From the NCBI GenBank assembly GCA_009760885.1, contig CM019719.1, positions 23,582,084-23,646,083 on the forward strand: a stretch of DNA of 64,000 bases, written 5' to 3'. This stretch comes from Achatina immaculata (taxonomy: Eukaryota > Mollusca > Gastropoda > Stylommatophora > Achatinidae). This document shows positions 43,728-56,094 of this stretch, one piece after another. The notes under the pieces are model-generated. The model was not told where the DNA came from. It worked only from the letters and a program-made list of their open reading frames with translations, and did not search any database. Position numbers and translations under genes: made by a program. Numbering within the stretch: the stretch's first letter is position 1; each line of letters begins with the position of its first letter.

Positions 43728-44647
43728 TCATCTATACTGTTTATCTTTGCTATTGCATTGTTTGTATCTATTTGTTATAATAAATTTGTATTGTTCTCGC
43801 AGTTCTTGGTCATTTTTAAAAAGTTCTGTATTCAGTTTGATGTTTCTCACTTTTCTGCATGCTTTCTTTAGCTTTATTCTAATTTTTCCACAGAGTGGGT
43901 CATGGTCACTATTGCAGTCGGGTCCTGACATGTTTTCTGTTGTCAGTAATGCATTCCGGAATCGTTTGTTGATTAATATGTAGTCTATCTGGTTAAAAGT
44001 CTTTTTGTCTGGGCTGCACCACGTTGCCAGTCTTCGAGGATGTTGTTTAAACCAGGTGTTTCCTACAACCATGCTGTGTATTTTTGCCCATTCAATTAAT
44101 TTACTACCTCTGTCATTCCTCTGCCCCAGTCCATAGTCACCAACGATGTCTGAAGTTCTTCCTTTATCAATTTTTGCATTAAAATCTCCCATGACTATAG
44201 TAACTTCATGTGACTTTGTGTGTTTTAGGGCTCTCTCTATGTCATTATAAAATTGCTGTACATCTTCTTCAGAACTTTCAGATGTTGGAGCGTACACTTG
44301 TATAATATTTATATTTATTGGTCGTCCTTTCAGTTGGGCTGGAGGACTCGGTCCGGGATGTTCAAATATCCTACAATTGTCCTTGCTGTTTGTTCGTCAA
44401 ATATTATTCTTACTCCTCGTTCATATTTCTCAATTCCTGAATATATTATTGTATATTTATCAGAGTTTATATTCCCTGCACCTGTCCATCTAACGTCACT
44501 CATTCCTAATATGTTGATTTTCATCCTTTCCATTTCCCTCTTTACATTTTCTAATTTTCCAGCCTGGAATAAAGTTCTAAAATTCCATCTTGTTATTTTG
44601 AACTTGTTAGTTTTGCCACCAGTAGCTTGATGACAATCTGGCCTCAC
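43728..44647 (-). pseudogene. LINE-C endonuclease domain (broken)
   Basis: Minus strand: RWNFRTLFQAGKLENVKREM, INILGMSDVRW (the usual catalytic Glu of this motif is Asp), then after a frameshift near 44300 MYAPTSESSEED, VTIVMGDFNAKIDKG, FNQIDYILINKR and CNSDHDPLCGKI with the catalytic SDH triplet. The APE-type fold is clear; at least one frameshift and the altered Glu argue against activity. Confidence 0.87.
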
Positions 44648-45069
44648 CTGTGGCTCGTGAGCTGCCCTACCGGACGAGGCTGTTCCAGAGGAACATTCAT
44701 TAACTCGTTCATGACAAATCTGTTACTCTGAATAAGCATAGTTGTTCTTGGGAGCTACAGCAGTGGTTTCCCGTTGCCTTCTGTAGGTTTGTGTACGGAC
44801 TCTCCGTTAGCCTTTGGACTCCCTGTCCTACCCACAGGGCAGCGGGAACGAGAGGTTTTAAGGCGCCTCTGACCCGCCTGGTATTCCCTTCACTGAGCAC
44901 CTGAGGCACTTTATAGGACTAGTAGAGCCACCTACTACCCCACCTCGCTCTCTGAGTCTACTGCCAGTTGGTCCGCGCCTGCTTATTTGGGTAAATCCTT
45001 AATCACAGGGATCCTCCATATCTGGAGGACATTCACCATGCGCCACCTGTGACGTGCTGGGTTGGGGAT
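44648..45069 (-). other. LINE-C 5' leader
   Basis: GC-richer sequence between the first recognisable coding motif (RWNFRTLFQAGK) and the minisatellite boundary. On the minus strand it contains CACAGGTGGCGCATGGTGAA and GGGTAGTAGGTGGCTCTAC. Such leaders usually contain the internal promoter of a full-length LINE. Confidence 0.65.
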
Positions 45070-45115
45070 ACAGTCTGGTGATAAAAGCTCAGTCCCCACA
45101 ATCTGCAGCCACTGC

Positions 45116-46140
45116 TCTGGGTAAGTGGTCTAAAATAGAAGATAATTGTCTCGTATAATTTACCTATGATTGTATTTAATTTTTTTTACCCTAGTTTGAA
45201 TTCTATAATTTATCGTACGCTTGTATTCTATAATCTACTGTAGCATGCATTTTTAAGTAATGATTTCTGTTGCGTATTCAAGAAAAATGTATTTACTTAA
45301 ACGGTACGATAAGTTGTGTTAATATCAGAAATAACTTTTTATCTTGAGAAATTGAACACTCCATTTATTTTTACCTTAGTCATAATAGATGAGTACTATA
45401 TAAATCTGTGAGATTTTTCTATGACCCAGAAGAACTCTTGTCTAGGGCTTAGGCATCGTTCGAGAAGGAAGCGAGGATCAAAACTTCAATTTAGAAGACA
45501 CAAGCGGCAGGAAACTGGAATTTCCAACTCAAGCATTGCTTGCTAATGCTGTGCCAGATTATGAAAGACCAACACTGGCAGAGTTAAACATGAGAGAACC
45601 TGCTGGCCAAGCATGGCGGAAACTCACAATATTTTATATCTGCCTACATCAGAACCGTCTGTGTACGCGTAGAAGTCCCCACATTAAGTGAATCTGAATA
45701 CTGGGTTTCAGGAACTATGCGGCTCAGTAGTTTAATACCCCCTAGGCTGAGCAGTAGGTCTGCTGTCAAATCCGCCTAATTAAATGGGTTTCGTTTCAAC
45801 AGGAAATGATTTCCTGATTTATATACTGTTATAAAAGATAAATGCAACAAATACAATGTTGCGATTTAAACTGAAGTTTGCTGATCAGACAAGGGCAAAT
45901 TGCCTGAAACGTTAACCTGGACTTCAACTTCACGTGCTGACCTGAATTTTACTCAGCAGATGATTCATGAGCACAGAAAAGTGACACTAGTCAAAATAGC
46001 ATTTTTGACAATAACTCATGACAGGTTCACGAGAATCCCGTGAAATTTACTGAACACAAAACTCACTGACCATGTTATTGAATCCCTATAAAAGATCGAC
46101 GCTCCTCGAATCAACTCATTTGAAAATTCAATGTGCAAAT
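45116..46140. other. Unassigned stretch
   Basis: AT-rich. 45885-45920 has a CAAATTGCCTGAAACGTTAA phrase resembling the GAAACGT motif of Penelope-like 3' ends, too short to assign. The 5' part of the Tc1 element that follows must start somewhere after about 45950, but I cannot see its terminal repeat. Confidence 0.45.
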
Positions 46141-47133
46141 ATGGCTCATCTCACTACAGAACAACGACTCATCATCACTGGACGTTTACAGACTGGACAG
46201 TCACAAAGCGTAGTGGCCAGACAATTTAATGTGGTTAGAAGCACCATTAGTCGCCTTTGGAGAAGATTTTTTTTAAAAACTGGCTCAGGTGCAGTGCAGC
46301 CGCCAGTGGAAGACCCATAGTCACAACTCTTGCCTAAGATCACTTCACACGGCTGCGTCACCTCAGGAATCGATTTGCACCTGCGTCTTCAACAGTCCAG
46401 TCAATGACAGCAGCTCGTCGAATTTCAGATCAAACGGTCATGAACCGGCTGCACGACGCTGTTCTTTTGGCTAGAAAACTATACAGATGTCCTGTTCTTA
46501 CGGACCGGCATCGCCAGAACCGACTGCAGTGGGCGAACCAGCATCGTCAATGGACCGTTGCGAATGATTGGAGAAGAGTTTGGTTTAGTGACGGATCATT
46601 ATTTCTGCTCCAGCGACACAATAGACGGAGAAGAGTTTACCGCAGAGTCCATGAGCGCTACGCCAAGAACTGCGTGGATGATGCTCCTCCACATAGTGGT
46701 GGAGGTGTACCGGTGTGGGAGAAGATCAACTTCATGAGAAGAAGTGACCTGGTGTAAACTGAAGGACGCCTGAATCCCCAACGATACGTCGTTGGAATTC
46801 TTCGTCCTCACGTCCTTCCACATCTGGCTGCACCAGGGTTGATTTTTCAGCAGGATAAGGCCCACCACCCAGTTCATCGCTGACAACAAAGTCCAGACCA
46901 TTTCGTGGCCATCCATGTCATCAGATATAAACCCAGTAGAACACTTATGGAATGAACTCAACAGACAAGTCTACCAGCGAGACGTGGCGCCAACCAATCT
47001 CCGACAGTTGTCTCTTGCACTGCGGGAAGAGTGGGCAGCCATCCCACAACAACAGATCCAACGGCTAATCGAGTCCATGTCAAGGAGATGTCGTTCTCTG
47101 ATACAGGGCAGAGGAGGCCATACACCTTACTGA
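46141..47133 (+). pseudogene. Tc1-type transposase pseudogene, nearly full length
   Basis: Starts MAHLTTEQRLIITGRLQTGQ with a helix-turn-helix (SVVARQFNVVRSTISRLWRR). After a TAG at 46318 the next parts, in shifted frames, are NRLHDAVLLARKLYRCPVLT, WRRVWFSDGS (first catalytic Asp), GGGVPVWEKI, FQQDKAHHPVHR (second Asp at about 46854) and DINPVEHLWNELNRQ (catalytic Glu at about 46939), finishing RRCRSLIQGRGGHTPY. The D-to-E distance is about 28 codons against 34 in intact Tc1 transposases, so a small deletion lies between them. At least three frame changes make it inactive. Terminal inverted repeats were not identified. Confidence 0.85.
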
Positions 47134-47650
47134 AACGGAGGCCTCAGTCGCAAAGAATAAAACTCCAAACCAAATTTAATGAACATCGTTTCATTGTTAA
47201 AATCTTAAAGTTTCTTCATGCCAAGATTGAAACATTAATTCCTTAAAATAAAATTTTGATACAAGTTTGAAATTTGGTGTCCGTTACGACTACAGCAGTG
47301 TCGCGGTTTTTTTAACAGTATATTTAACAGACATTGTCTCCTAGACAGCTTAGCTCTTGTGCAGGTTTCTGTGAACAAATGTTTACCCGCAAGACTTACA
47401 GAAACCTTAAAGCCGTTATAAGAAAACAGTAATTTCATGGCAGTTTTAACAAGAACATTGTTGGCTTGTCTGTCCTAGATTTCCTTTGATTTCAGACAAT
47501 AGAAAGCATTCGTTTATAACAATTGCAGCTTTTCGTCATCTAAGACGATTTTGAAGGACACAGAAGTTGGCTATTGTGGATCTTGTCGAGCATCACTTTT
47601 CTGAGTTTCCTGTCTCAAAACTGCTTCTACCAATGTTGAATAGGTTAATC
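47134..47650. other. Unassigned stretch, probably includes the Tc1 3' end
   Basis: No motif recognised; element boundary not visible. Confidence 0.4.
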
Positions 47651-47654
47651 ATTT

Positions 47655-47850
47655 ATAACAAGGCAACAAGGCATTTATAGCAGAGCATTTATAGCAATGC
47701 AGCAAGGCATTTATAGCAAGCCATTTATAGCAAGGCAGCAAGGCATTTATTGCAAGGTAGCAAGGCATTTATAGCAAAGCATTTATAACAAAGCATTTAT
47801 AGCAAGGCATTTATAGCAAGGCAGCAAGGCATTTATAGCTAGGCAGTGTC
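47655..47850. repeat. Short irregular minisatellite (AGCAAGGCATTTAT)
   Basis: GCATTTATAGCAAGGCAGCAAG phrases of 14-22 bp repeated about ten times, with GAGC, AAGC and AAGG variants. Confidence 0.88.
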
Positions 47851-49064
47851 TTTGTTTCCTGGTTCAGTCTTTTGTCGTTGTGTTATTGTCTGTCCTCTGC
47901 TTCAAAAGCACTATGAGGTCCTTTCTTCTCACAGCAGTTTCTTAAAAGAATAACAAGAAATGAAAATATATAGCACCATAGTGTACTATAATTGCATGGA
48001 AAAAAATACAAAGTATAGATAATCTGTAGGAAATTTACAGAAAGCTAGTGATGCCATTTTCGTGAAACCTTTGCTTTCAACTTTCAGAATACTGGAATTA
48101 ACAAAAACAAGGGACGGGTAAGAACAAAAATGCTGGTTATATCACTAACATATTCGTCTGTATAGTTTTCCATCATTGTTAAAATACAAACTACATTCGC
48201 GGAACTAGCTTAATACATCATAGGACACGAAAGGATGAGAAGATTGATAGCAGTTGTCACTAAACTCTGATCCTCCTTTGAGTTTTGCATATATTTGTAT
48301 AGAACTGTTGTACAGATATCTACTTTTCAGACTTTTCTAAAGGGATAAGAGATATAAAGGAGGAAAACTGTAAGAAAGCATAAATCTTATATGAACGCTA
48401 ACCGCACTGATTACTAACCGGTATGCTTCGAAGCGTCCGCATGGTTGTCTCAAAGGTTTGGGAGGTGGTAGAAGAGAATCGACTTTACTAGGATTTTAAA
48501 TGATGAAATCTTCCTTTAAATACTGATCGTAAGACGTGGCAAATATTTTGTCTTGTTCACTGTGTACCGTGAGGTGAAGAAGTTTGAGAACCGCTGCTCT
48601 CGTCAGTGAGACAAGACTGAAGCTGAATGAGTTTATGTCGTGTTGGGCTAGAAGCAACAACAAGGGCTCTTCATCTCATCTGAATCTTTGTCTTATATGA
48701 AGTCCACCCTCCACCACTTAAGACAGATTTGAGAAAACAGTTTACGAGACAGTTCTAGCGATGTCTGTGTTTAGCGGAACAGAAGGCTGATGCAACTTCA
48801 CTTGCGAACTACACTTAAATCTTCCACTCATGAATTACCTGTCATGCTGTTCTAGGATTTGTTCTGTGTTGAAATGTCAGTTCATAGAAATTAAAAGCAT
48901 GTTGCCTTTTTTAATTTAAAAATAAGGGCTGGGTTAGGAATGTAGTTCTTTTCATTGTATTTATACTTGATCTAAATATCAGTCTGGGAATTGATTTGCG
49001 TAAGCGAGTAAGATCCAGCAACTCTGGAGTGTTGCTCTGAGACAAAAGAATTAGAAACGCAAGA
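47851..49064. other. Unassigned stretch
   Basis: No gene, array or element recognised in about 1.2 kb. Confidence 0.5.
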
Positions 49065-49345
49065 AATACATGAATGTTTAGCCAGCCCCTAAAGGCTGTA
49101 ACACTAAACATAAATATGCATTTACAATGAATGAGGTGATTCTGACTGAACATTCAAACAAAGGCTGCAAAACTGAACAATGAATGAGGTGACTGAATAT
49201 TCACACAAAGGCTGCAACACTAAACAATGAATGAGGTGACTGAATGAACATTCAAACAAAGGCTACAATACTAAGCAATGAATGAGGTACTCTGAATATC
49301 CAAAGACTGCAATACTAAACAATGAATAACATAACTCTGAACACA
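49065..49345. repeat. ~46-bp irregular minisatellite, about 5.5 copies
   Basis: AAAGGCTGCAACACTAAACA then ATGAATGAGGTGACTGAA and CATTCAAAC, with indels between copies. Confidence 0.85.
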
Positions 49346-49577
49346 CAAACAAAGGCTGACAAGGAAAACAAAAATCAAAGAGAAAAACTTGACAATCGAG
49401 CATGACCTCCCGTATTGCAAGCAGTTTTTTTTAACTACATCAAGCGTTAAAGTTTTTATTGACTCTCCACTATCCACACCCTTCTAGGATGAAATATCTC
49501 CAGCAGAGTAACCTGTCCAGCGTACCATTAGATAAGGAAGTGGTAACATGCCCAAAATTGACGGGAGCAAATTCAAG

Positions 49578-49578
<1 letters not shown>

Positions 49579-49618
<40 letters not shown>
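49579..49618. repeat. (TA)n microsatellite at LINE-B 5' boundary
   Basis: About 40 bp of pure TA ending exactly where LINE-B homology begins. Confidence 0.95.
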
Positions 49619-49622
<4 letters not shown>

Positions 49623-52492
49623 CAGCACCAACAAAAACTACTCAGGTCATCAAAGAAATGGAGACATATCAACTAGACATACTGGGCATCAGCGAAATGC
49701 GATGGCCAGAAGCAGGTAAAAGATCGGCGGAAAACGGTAAGTTAATTATACATTCAGGCAGAAATGACGGTAAATTCCGAGACGGAGTGGGCATTATTAT
49801 GTCAAATGTAGCTGCAAAGAGCCTTGTAGAATGGGAACCGGTGAACAGTCGTATAATAAGAGCACGATACAACCTACGACACGGACGAATGACAATAATA
49901 CAGTGTTATGCACCCACGAATGATGCAGATGATGATGTGAAAGACGACTTCTATCACCAACTACAACAAATCATCAACAAAGTCCATAAACACGACATCC
50001 TAATTGCTATGGGGGACTTCAATGCTAAGGTAGGGAAGGATAATACCGACGTTGAAAAAGTGATGGGGAAAGAAGGAATTGACATGGTCAATCAGAATGG
50101 AGAAAGATTAATTGAAGCATGTCTAACAGAGGGCATGGTCATTGGAGGCACAATATTCCCACACAAAGAGATACATAAAACAATGTGGATATCTCCAGAT
50201 GATAGAACTAGAAACCAGATAGACCATTTTTGTATTAGAAAGCAATACAGAACATCTCTCATGGATGTAAGGGCTTATAGGGGTGCAGATGTCAACAGTG
50301 ATCACAACCTGTGCATAGGGAAAATAAAACTAAAATTGAAAAGTCAACACAAGAAATCAGTACACAGAAAGATAAACAGCCACAGCCTACAAGAAGAAAA
50401 TACTAACATTAATTTCAATCAGGAACTTGCCAATCATTCCAAAACACCCAGTAAAGTAGAAGAGATAGGTATAGATGAGTTATGGAATTCTTACAGCACA
50501 GCCATAATCACAGCAGCAAAAGTAAGCGCTGGATTGGAAAAAACAAATAGAAAAGCATGGATATCAGATAAAACATGGAAGTATATACATGAAAGACAAG
50601 CACTCAAATTAGACATGTTGAATGCAAAAGCAGATCATGAAAGAGATTCGGCAAAAGCAAAATACAAAGACATAGACAAGAAAGTAAAAAGTTCAGCTAG
50701 AAGGGATAAAAGTGAATACATAGACAATATGGCGAAAGAGGCAGAAAAAGCAGCAAAAACAGGAGACAGCAAAACTTTATATAACATACAAAAGAGGCTA
50801 ACAGGTACTATTACATCTAAAGAAAGACCAATCCTTAGCAAAACTGGAACACTATTAACATCAAATAAAGACCAAAAGCAAAGATGGGCTGAACACTTCC
50901 AAGAAATACTCAATCGACCACACCCAAAAGAATTGTTAAACCTTGAAACTGACTTACCAGCCCCACAACTAAATGTCAACCTAGATGAAAATAAATTGCA
51001 TGAAATTGAAACAGCAGTGAATTTAATGACTAACAACAAAGCTGCAGGTGAAGATGAAATAACAGCCGAGATGCTAAAAGCTATCAATAGTGACAACATG
51101 AGACAACTACAGAGAATGTTTAACAAGATTTGGAAAGAAGAAAAGGTCCCTTCTAATTGGAAGAAAGGAATCATTGTTAAAATACCACAAAAGGGCAACC
51201 TTAGTGATTGTAACAACTGGAGAGGAGTAACCTTAATATCAGTTGTGTCAAAAGTATTTTGCAAGGTCATTTTGAATAGACTCAAAGATATAGTGGATAC
51301 TGCAGTGAGAGAAGAACAAGCAGGATTTCGAAAAGGGAGAAGCTGTCTCGACCAGATCTTTACTCTCAGAATAATACTTGAAGAACATATTGAAAAGCAG
51401 AAACCATTAATACTGAACTTCATAGATTTTAAAAAGGCATTTGATAGCATACACAGAGATTCATTATGGAGAATTTTATGTCTATATGGAATACCATCTA
51501 AAACTGTCAACATCATTAAGGACTTATACAATGGATATGGTTGTGCAGTCAAGACAGAAGAAGGGTTGAGTGAATGGTTCCAGATTGAAACAGGCGTGAA
51601 ACAAGGATGTATACTGTCTCCTTTACTTTTTGGGATTACAATAGACTTCATAATGAAAAAATGCTGCACAGGTAACACAGGTATTGACTGGGTACATGGG
51701 ACCCAACTAGAAGATCTTGATTTTGCTGATGACATAACTCTTGTCAGTAATAATGTGAATTCCATGCAAGAAAAAACAGATAGCCTGTCTTCACTGGCTA
51801 GCAAAATAGGACTTGAAATTAACAAGGACAAAACAAAAATAATGAAAATTCCCATCAATCAAAATGGAAAAATACACATAGAAGGGACAGATATTGAAGA
51901 AGTCAATCAATTTGCATACCTTGGCAGCTACATAGACCAGGATGGTGACACTAGAAAGGAAGTTAGGATCAGAATTGCAAAAGCAGCATCAATCTTCAAG
52001 AATCTTGAGAACATATGGAATTCAAAAGTTATAAGCACAAAAACCAAGTTAAGACTATTCAATTCAAATGTAATATCCACCCTCATTTATGCATGCGAAA
52101 GCTGGAAAACAACTAAAGAAATAGACAAGAAATTAGACTCTTTTGAAAACAAATGCCTAAGGAAAATACTCGGCATCAAGTGGAATGAATTCAAGAACAA
52201 TGCAGAGATAAGACAGATGACTGAACAACAACCAGTCTCATGGGTGATCAGGAAAAGGAGATGGACATATGTTGGTCACTTGATGAGAAGAAATAATCAG
52301 AGAATCCCAAAACAAGCTATCAAGTGGAACACAACAGGCCGAAGAAAAAGGGGCAGACCGCGGGAAACTCTGAAGAGGACATTATTAAGAGAGGCCAAGT
52401 TAACAGGCATAAAATCCTTTGATGAGGTTGAAAGACTCGCCGAAGACAGGAAAAATTGGCGAACTACTTTGCGAGCCCTATGTGACGTTTAA
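49619..52492 (+). CDS. LINE-B endonuclease/reverse transcriptase, 957 open codons
   Basis: An uninterrupted frame ending at TAA. Residues 1-240 are an APE-type endonuclease: ILGISEMRW (Glu 26), CYAPT (96-100), MGDFNAKVG (Asp 133, Asn 135), RNQIDHF (198-204) and NSDHN (Asp 228, His 229). Residues about 515-770 are the reverse transcriptase: KIPQKGNLSDCNNWRG, EEQAGFRKGRSCLDQIFTLR, FIDFKKAFDS (Asp 603), TGVKQGCILSPLLF, LDFADDITLVS (Asp 704, 705) and GLEINKDKTKIM. The C-terminal part has RKRRWTYVGHLMRRN, GRRKRGRPRETLKR and ends LRALCDV. All catalytic residues I can check are present. The first codon is TTG; the first ATG is codon 14, so the copy has no natural start. Together with a single-frame layout this suggests an RTE-like LINE; recent insertion is inferred. 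Confidence 0.93.
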
Positions 52493-52540
52493 CGGCACGG
52501 GAAAGATATAAGATATAAGATATATATATATATATTACAC
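49619..52540 (+). mobile_element. LINE-B, long and little decayed, flanked by (TA)n
   Basis: Coding part 49619-52492, then CGGCACGGGAAAGATATAAG, ATATAAG repeats and TATATATA to about 52537. It begins directly at the (TA)n tract, inside the endonuclease domain: the N-terminal strand with the WNVRT-type motif is missing, so the copy is 5' truncated by perhaps 20-60 codons. Other LINE-B pieces lie at 31677-31795 (minus), 32156-32500 and 53885-54335. Confidence 0.93.
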
Positions 52541-52814
52541 AAAGTGGTTTAACCAGTAAAGTTTTACCATTCATCCAAAAGTACATTCATGATCTGATAA
52601 AATAAAACACGCAGTGAAAAGATTATTACAAACGAAAATCCTGTGACGAGTACTTATTTCTGCTTACTAAACTTTGCTGTCAACTTATGTATGCTCTGTT
52701 CACCGAAACAGTTCAACTATTCTCTCAGAGCCCAGCTCTCTACATGTAACACAGTGAAGGCTGTAGTCCAACAAACGACGGAAAAGCCACAAACTTTTAA
52801 CAGTTTTATATAGT

Positions 52815-53000
52815 TAGGAAGGTAATCAGGCATAGTTTCTATGTTTTTTTTTTACACAAACTACACGTCGAAAGGTAATCAGGCATAATTTCTATCTTTT
52901 TACACGAACTACATGAAGAAAGCTAATCAGGTATAATTTCTATGTTGTTACACAAACTACATGAAGAAAGGTAATCAGGCATAATTTCTCTGTTTTTACA
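52815..53000. repeat. ~50-bp tandem repeat, about 3.7 copies
   Basis: AGGTAATCAGGCATAATTTC then TATGTTTTTACACAAACTAC and ATGAAGAA recur, the first copy having a longer T run. Confidence 0.88.
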
Positions 53001-53884
53001 CAAACTTTACCGAAAACAAAATATTTCGGCTTTATCAGGGTCGCCATGTTAATGGATAAAAATATTAATGTGAAATAACAGCGACAAAGAATTTTTAACA
53101 ATGAAATGATAAGAACGAAAGAAAGAAATAAAGAAAGAAAGAAAGAAAGAAAAAATCTCTAAACGAAAGAACACTAAATTTTCCAAACATTTTCAATGAA
53201 AACTGAAAAAAAAAAAACTCAACTGCAGGACTTTAGAGAAAATGGCCGCCCCCTTTTATTTATTTATTTATTGATTTATTTATTTATTTAAAACTGACAA
53301 GCTAAATCAATGTTCTCTTCACATTAGCGTCCATTTCGTATTTTGTGACGTCACATTCTGAACCCTTATATTTTCTCGCCGAACTGTCTACTCAGAGAGC
53401 ACAGTTCATGTGGGAATAGAGAGATCGGTAATCAACAACAACGCGTCCCATGTTTTAAATAAATTCATTCCCCAAACCAAAATAAAATGTAAGAAAGAAA
53501 AAAAAAATAGATAGAAGGATGTGGTTTCCTAAAATTGCGCAGTTGAACAGGGAGTTGCCACAGCTAAAAGAGCAGAGCTTTTTGCTGCCATGGAGTTCTA
53601 TGGAGAAAAAAAAAATTGTTCGTGATGTGAAAAAGTGCGCAACATTAGCACCGAATATTTGCATAACGGTGTTAAAATTCAAGAATGATCGGTCTTGTGG
53701 TAATGAATAAACGCGGTTTGAAATCAGATCTATTTTTGGCTGTACAGGTCTGGTGAGGCTGAAAACATGTTTAAAGTTGCTGGCCCTGGGTTGACTCACT
53801 CTGACATTGTATTGTTCCCTGGTGGTTTTTTTTATTTATGTACTTCACGTTCTTCTAAAATAGTGGTCGCTCATTTACTAAAGT
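53001..53884. other. Unassigned stretch with (AAAG)n and (ATTT)n
   Basis: AAAGAAAGAAAGAAAGAAAG at about 53125-53150 and TTTATTTATTTATTGATTTA at 53256-53290. No gene: frames at 53455-53799 (minus) and 53519-53710 have no motif. Confidence 0.5.
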
Positions 53885-54335
53885 TGTTTTTGTTCATTCA
53901 TACGAAAGCTGGAAAACAACTAAAGAAAAAGATTTTAAAATTTGACTTTTTTTTTGTAAAACAATTCCAAAGGAAAGTGGAACGAATCCAAGAACAAAGC
54001 AGAGATAAGGCAGATGATTGAAAAACAACCTGTCTCATTGGTGATCAGAAAAAAAAGGAGATTGACGTACGACTATATCGGTCACATGATGAGAAGAAAC
54101 AGAGAATCCAAAAAAAAAAAACAAGCTATCAAGTTGAACACAACAGGTTGAAGAAAAAGAGGCAGATCACGTGAAACTCTAAAGAGGACATTGTTAAGAG
54201 AGGCTAAATTAATAGGCATAAAATTCCTTTGATGAGGTTGAAAAGCTCGCCGAAAACAGGAAAACTTGGCGAACTAGCATGTGAGCCCTATGTGACGTTT
54301 AACGAGACAGGAAGGATATAAGATGTAAGAAGATT
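53885..54335 (+). mobile_element. LINE-B 5'-truncated, degraded copy
   Basis: Starts at CATACGAAAGCTGGAAAACA (SYESWKTTKE, LINE-B codons about 825 on) and continues through QMIEKQPVSLVIRKKRRLTY, VGHMMRRN, TLKRTLLREAKLIGIKF and DVxRDRKDI-type ending, with several frameshifts and A-run insertions (54110-54121). It ends GACAGGAAGGATATAAGATG like the intact LINE-B. Confidence 0.85.
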
Positions 54336-55199
54336 TACTAAGTTCTTTTTTCTACACGAGATTAAACATATGAACTTCAGCTGAACAATAATAATACTGA
54401 AACGGATCCAGAACTAACCAAAGTGTAGTGAACTAGTTTTTGCCATGCAAAGTGCAGTTCATCGAGACTGACTTAGCATATTTAACAGTTCAATGTCTGT
54501 ATGCATAATAAAGGAACACATTTTAAAAACGGTAAAAAAAAAAAGAAAGAAACTGACCACATACTGTTTGACATTCTGCCGTTTATATTTCTGAACTTTC
54601 ACCAATCGCAGGCACTATACCTTTCGTGTTTTAGACTTTTTAATTATCTTTCTTGCAGAATACCTTCAACATATCAAGCTAATACATTTGACACTGTTTT
54701 ATACTCGTTGTCTTTTTTTTAATTCAAGGCTGTCTTATACATATGTGAGGTCGTCTGATATTTCGTGCGATATCTCTCATCGTTCTAATACTCACCTTTA
54801 ACTTTTATTCCAGTCCATCAAAATTCATTTCTTCCCTGGAGTTTCTTCTAAATCATAAGTCTCCTTATTGTCTTCGGCAGTCTACTTACCTTTTCTCTCC
54901 TCTTTCTCCTCATTATCAACTTCTTCTCGCTATCTTCTTTTTCCTTGTAGCCTCACTTTTCCACTTACCTGGATAACTCTTCGTCTGCACTTAAATATCT
55001 CCTCTAACGCTTTCATTATCAGCTTCTTTGTCACTCTCAACTTATTGTCCATTTCTGCGGCTGATTTCTCTTTATTCTTCCTCTTCTCGTTAACTTTTCT
55101 ACTCTCCTTTTATCCCACTATCCTTCTTCATGTGTATCCTCTCAGTATCTTCCTCCTTTTCTCTCGTCAGAGCTGACTTTATATCATTTATCCATCTGG
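54336..55199. other. Unassigned stretch, pyrimidine-rich on the right
   Basis: From about 54840 the plus strand is strongly C/T-rich, giving Ser/Leu/Phe-rich frames without motif. No gene recognised. Confidence 0.5.
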
Positions 55200-55320
55200 T
55201 TTTCTTCCGTTTCTGTTATCCATTTCCTTCTTTTCTGTTTCGGTTATCCATTTCCTTCTTTTCTGTTTCTGTTATCCATTTCCTTCTTTTCTGTTTCTGT
55301 TATCCATCTCCTTCTCTTCC
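55200..55320. repeat. 28-bp minisatellite, about 4.3 copies
   Basis: TTCTGTTTCTGTTATCCATT then TCCTTCTT; embedded in the pyrimidine-rich region. Confidence 0.9.
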
Positions 55321-56094
55321 ATCTCTGACTAAACTCCATACAAACCTCTGCGTCTTCTAAACTTTCATCACTTTCAGCTTCTCCTTTTCCTCTTTATCTC
55401 TTGAATCATGGGTAATACAGAACTCCTCTTCTTCACATTTTCATTCTCCTCTAGTCTCCTCAGCGTTGCTGTTGATGTGCTGTCTCCGGGAGGTGAACTC
55501 CTACGTCCTTGTCCTCAAATCTCTCCCTTTAAGGTTTAATCACATCCTCATTCGACTGCTCTTCTCCCCCAAAACTCTCACCTCCGACCATTTCTTACCC
55601 TCGCTCCGTTTTCCCTAAATTTTCTTTCCCACTCGAGCCCTTCTGTTGCTGCCCGCTCCGTCCGTATCCTGTTAGCCATTTCTCGAACACTTTGCCCCAA
55701 CGCCACTCGCGATATATAACTTTCACTTTCATCTTGTCACTTACCCCCTTCACTCTCCGGCCAAATATGTGGTAGATCTCCTGTCTCCTGTCCTCACTAG
55801 TGTCTTCAACTTTTCACTTCAATTTTACAGTAAAGAAGATCATGTATCTCAATATCCAATATTTCCTAATGCACCTCTTGTAAGAATTGTCTAACGCTGA
55901 CCATCTAACAGCAATGTTAACTCCCTCCTTTAAAATAAAATAATACCTTCAGTGATAAGACGCCAGACTCTCTGACAAAAAAAGGTCTCTAACAGTTCTT
56001 CATACATCAGCACCACGAAATGAATTAGAAATCTAAAAATATCTAGTTATAGCTTTGAGTTAAGATGGCAGCCTTCTGGAAACTAACAATCCAC
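55321..56094. other. Unassigned stretch
   Basis: C/T-rich until about 55810, then AT-rich. Nothing recognised. Confidence 0.5.

Larger units (their letters stand above)
41781..45077 (-). mobile_element. LINE-C, apparently full length, decayed, minus strand
   Basis: Insert 41789-45069, about 3.28 kb. On the minus strand it has a leader (45069-44648), an endonuclease region, a reverse transcriptase region and the C-terminus ending NASRNGT, then an ATGATGATG tail at 41789-41800. ACAGTCTG occurs at 41781-41788 and 45070-45077, an 8-bp duplication in minisatellite sequence. Minisatellite continues on both sides, so both ends are defined by the interruption. Many frameshifts and stops show it is not active. 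Confidence 0.9.

Noticed and set aside
45950..47290. Terminal inverted repeats of the Tc1-type element
   Set aside because: Weak similarity between GTGACACTAGTC upstream and GGACACCAAAT (reverse complement) downstream is not better than chance by eye.
50635..51858. 407-codon minus-strand frame
   Set aside because: Antisense to the intact LINE-B reverse transcriptase; it has no motif of its own.
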